This document shows positions 5,014 through 5,014 of a stretch of 5,014 nt of DNA, piece after piece. The position numbers were made by a program, and so were the translations under genes. The notes below the pieces were generated by a model, which had not been told where the DNA came from, ran no database searches, and worked only from the letters and a program-made list of their open reading frames with translations. Source of the stretch: Ilumatobacter sp. (lineage in GTDB: Bacteria > Actinomycetota > Acidimicrobiia > Acidimicrobiales > Ilumatobacteraceae); NCBI GenBank assembly GCA_018666235.1, contig JABJAB010000089.1, positions 1-5,014 on the forward strand, written 5' to 3'. Position 1 is the stretch's first letter. Every line of letters starts with the position of its first letter.

Positions 5014-5014
5014 C

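Noticed and set aside
4779..5014. Integrase interrupted by a simple frameshift
   Set aside because: None of the forward frames after 4868 resumes an integrase; the minus strand instead reads as acyl-CoA dehydrogenase, so a junction explains the data better.

Overview
The window looks like a high-GC actinobacterial chromosome fragment, possibly of the Acidimicrobiia type. Codons end strongly in G/C, clear Shine-Dalgarno sites are missing before several starts, and a terminal acyl-CoA dehydrogenase fragment has an actinobacterial flavour. The taxonomic call is inference from composition and protein style only.

Positions 1-4058 hold a compact siroheme and sulfite-reduction locus. A Met8/CysG-N-type precorrin-2 dehydrogenase is on the minus strand (78-686), possibly followed by a gene that runs off the left edge. 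Divergent from it, across a 78-bp AT-rich promoter region, is a plus-strand set: cysH (APS reductase with all [4Fe-4S] cysteines, 765-1412), a CysI-type siroheme/4Fe-4S sulfite reductase (1483-3324), and cobA/sumT (uroporphyrinogen-III C-methyltransferase, 3321-4058), the last overlapping the reductase by 4 bp. CobA makes precorrin-2, the Met8-like protein oxidises it to sirohydrochlorin (and may insert iron), CysI uses the siroheme, and CysH supplies sulfite from APS. ATP sulfurylase, a CysJ flavoprotein, a dedicated ferrochelatase and sulfate transport genes are not in the window.

Positions 4059-4491 have no confident gene but hold the most interesting structure. There is a 44-nt 3' half of a tRNA-Gly(CCC) on the minus strand (4271-4314), beginning exactly at the anticodon loop and followed by the tRNA's own terminator (4238-4268). 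It is flanked by TGCGACAG repeats phased at 11 bp: three copies at 4131-4160 and two at 4374-4392, all in one orientation. This is what a tyrosine-recombinase attachment site looks like. To its right lie a small HTH/excisionase-like gene (about 4492-4782) and, overlapping it by 4 bp, the first ~30 codons of a phage-type integrase (from 4779).

The integrase stops resembling an integrase near 4868. From about 4864 to the right edge, the minus strand instead reads as an internal piece of an acyl-CoA dehydrogenase. Both genes are cut at one junction about 150 bp from the end of the sequence. That is either a real rearrangement or, quite possibly, a short-read assembly chimera.
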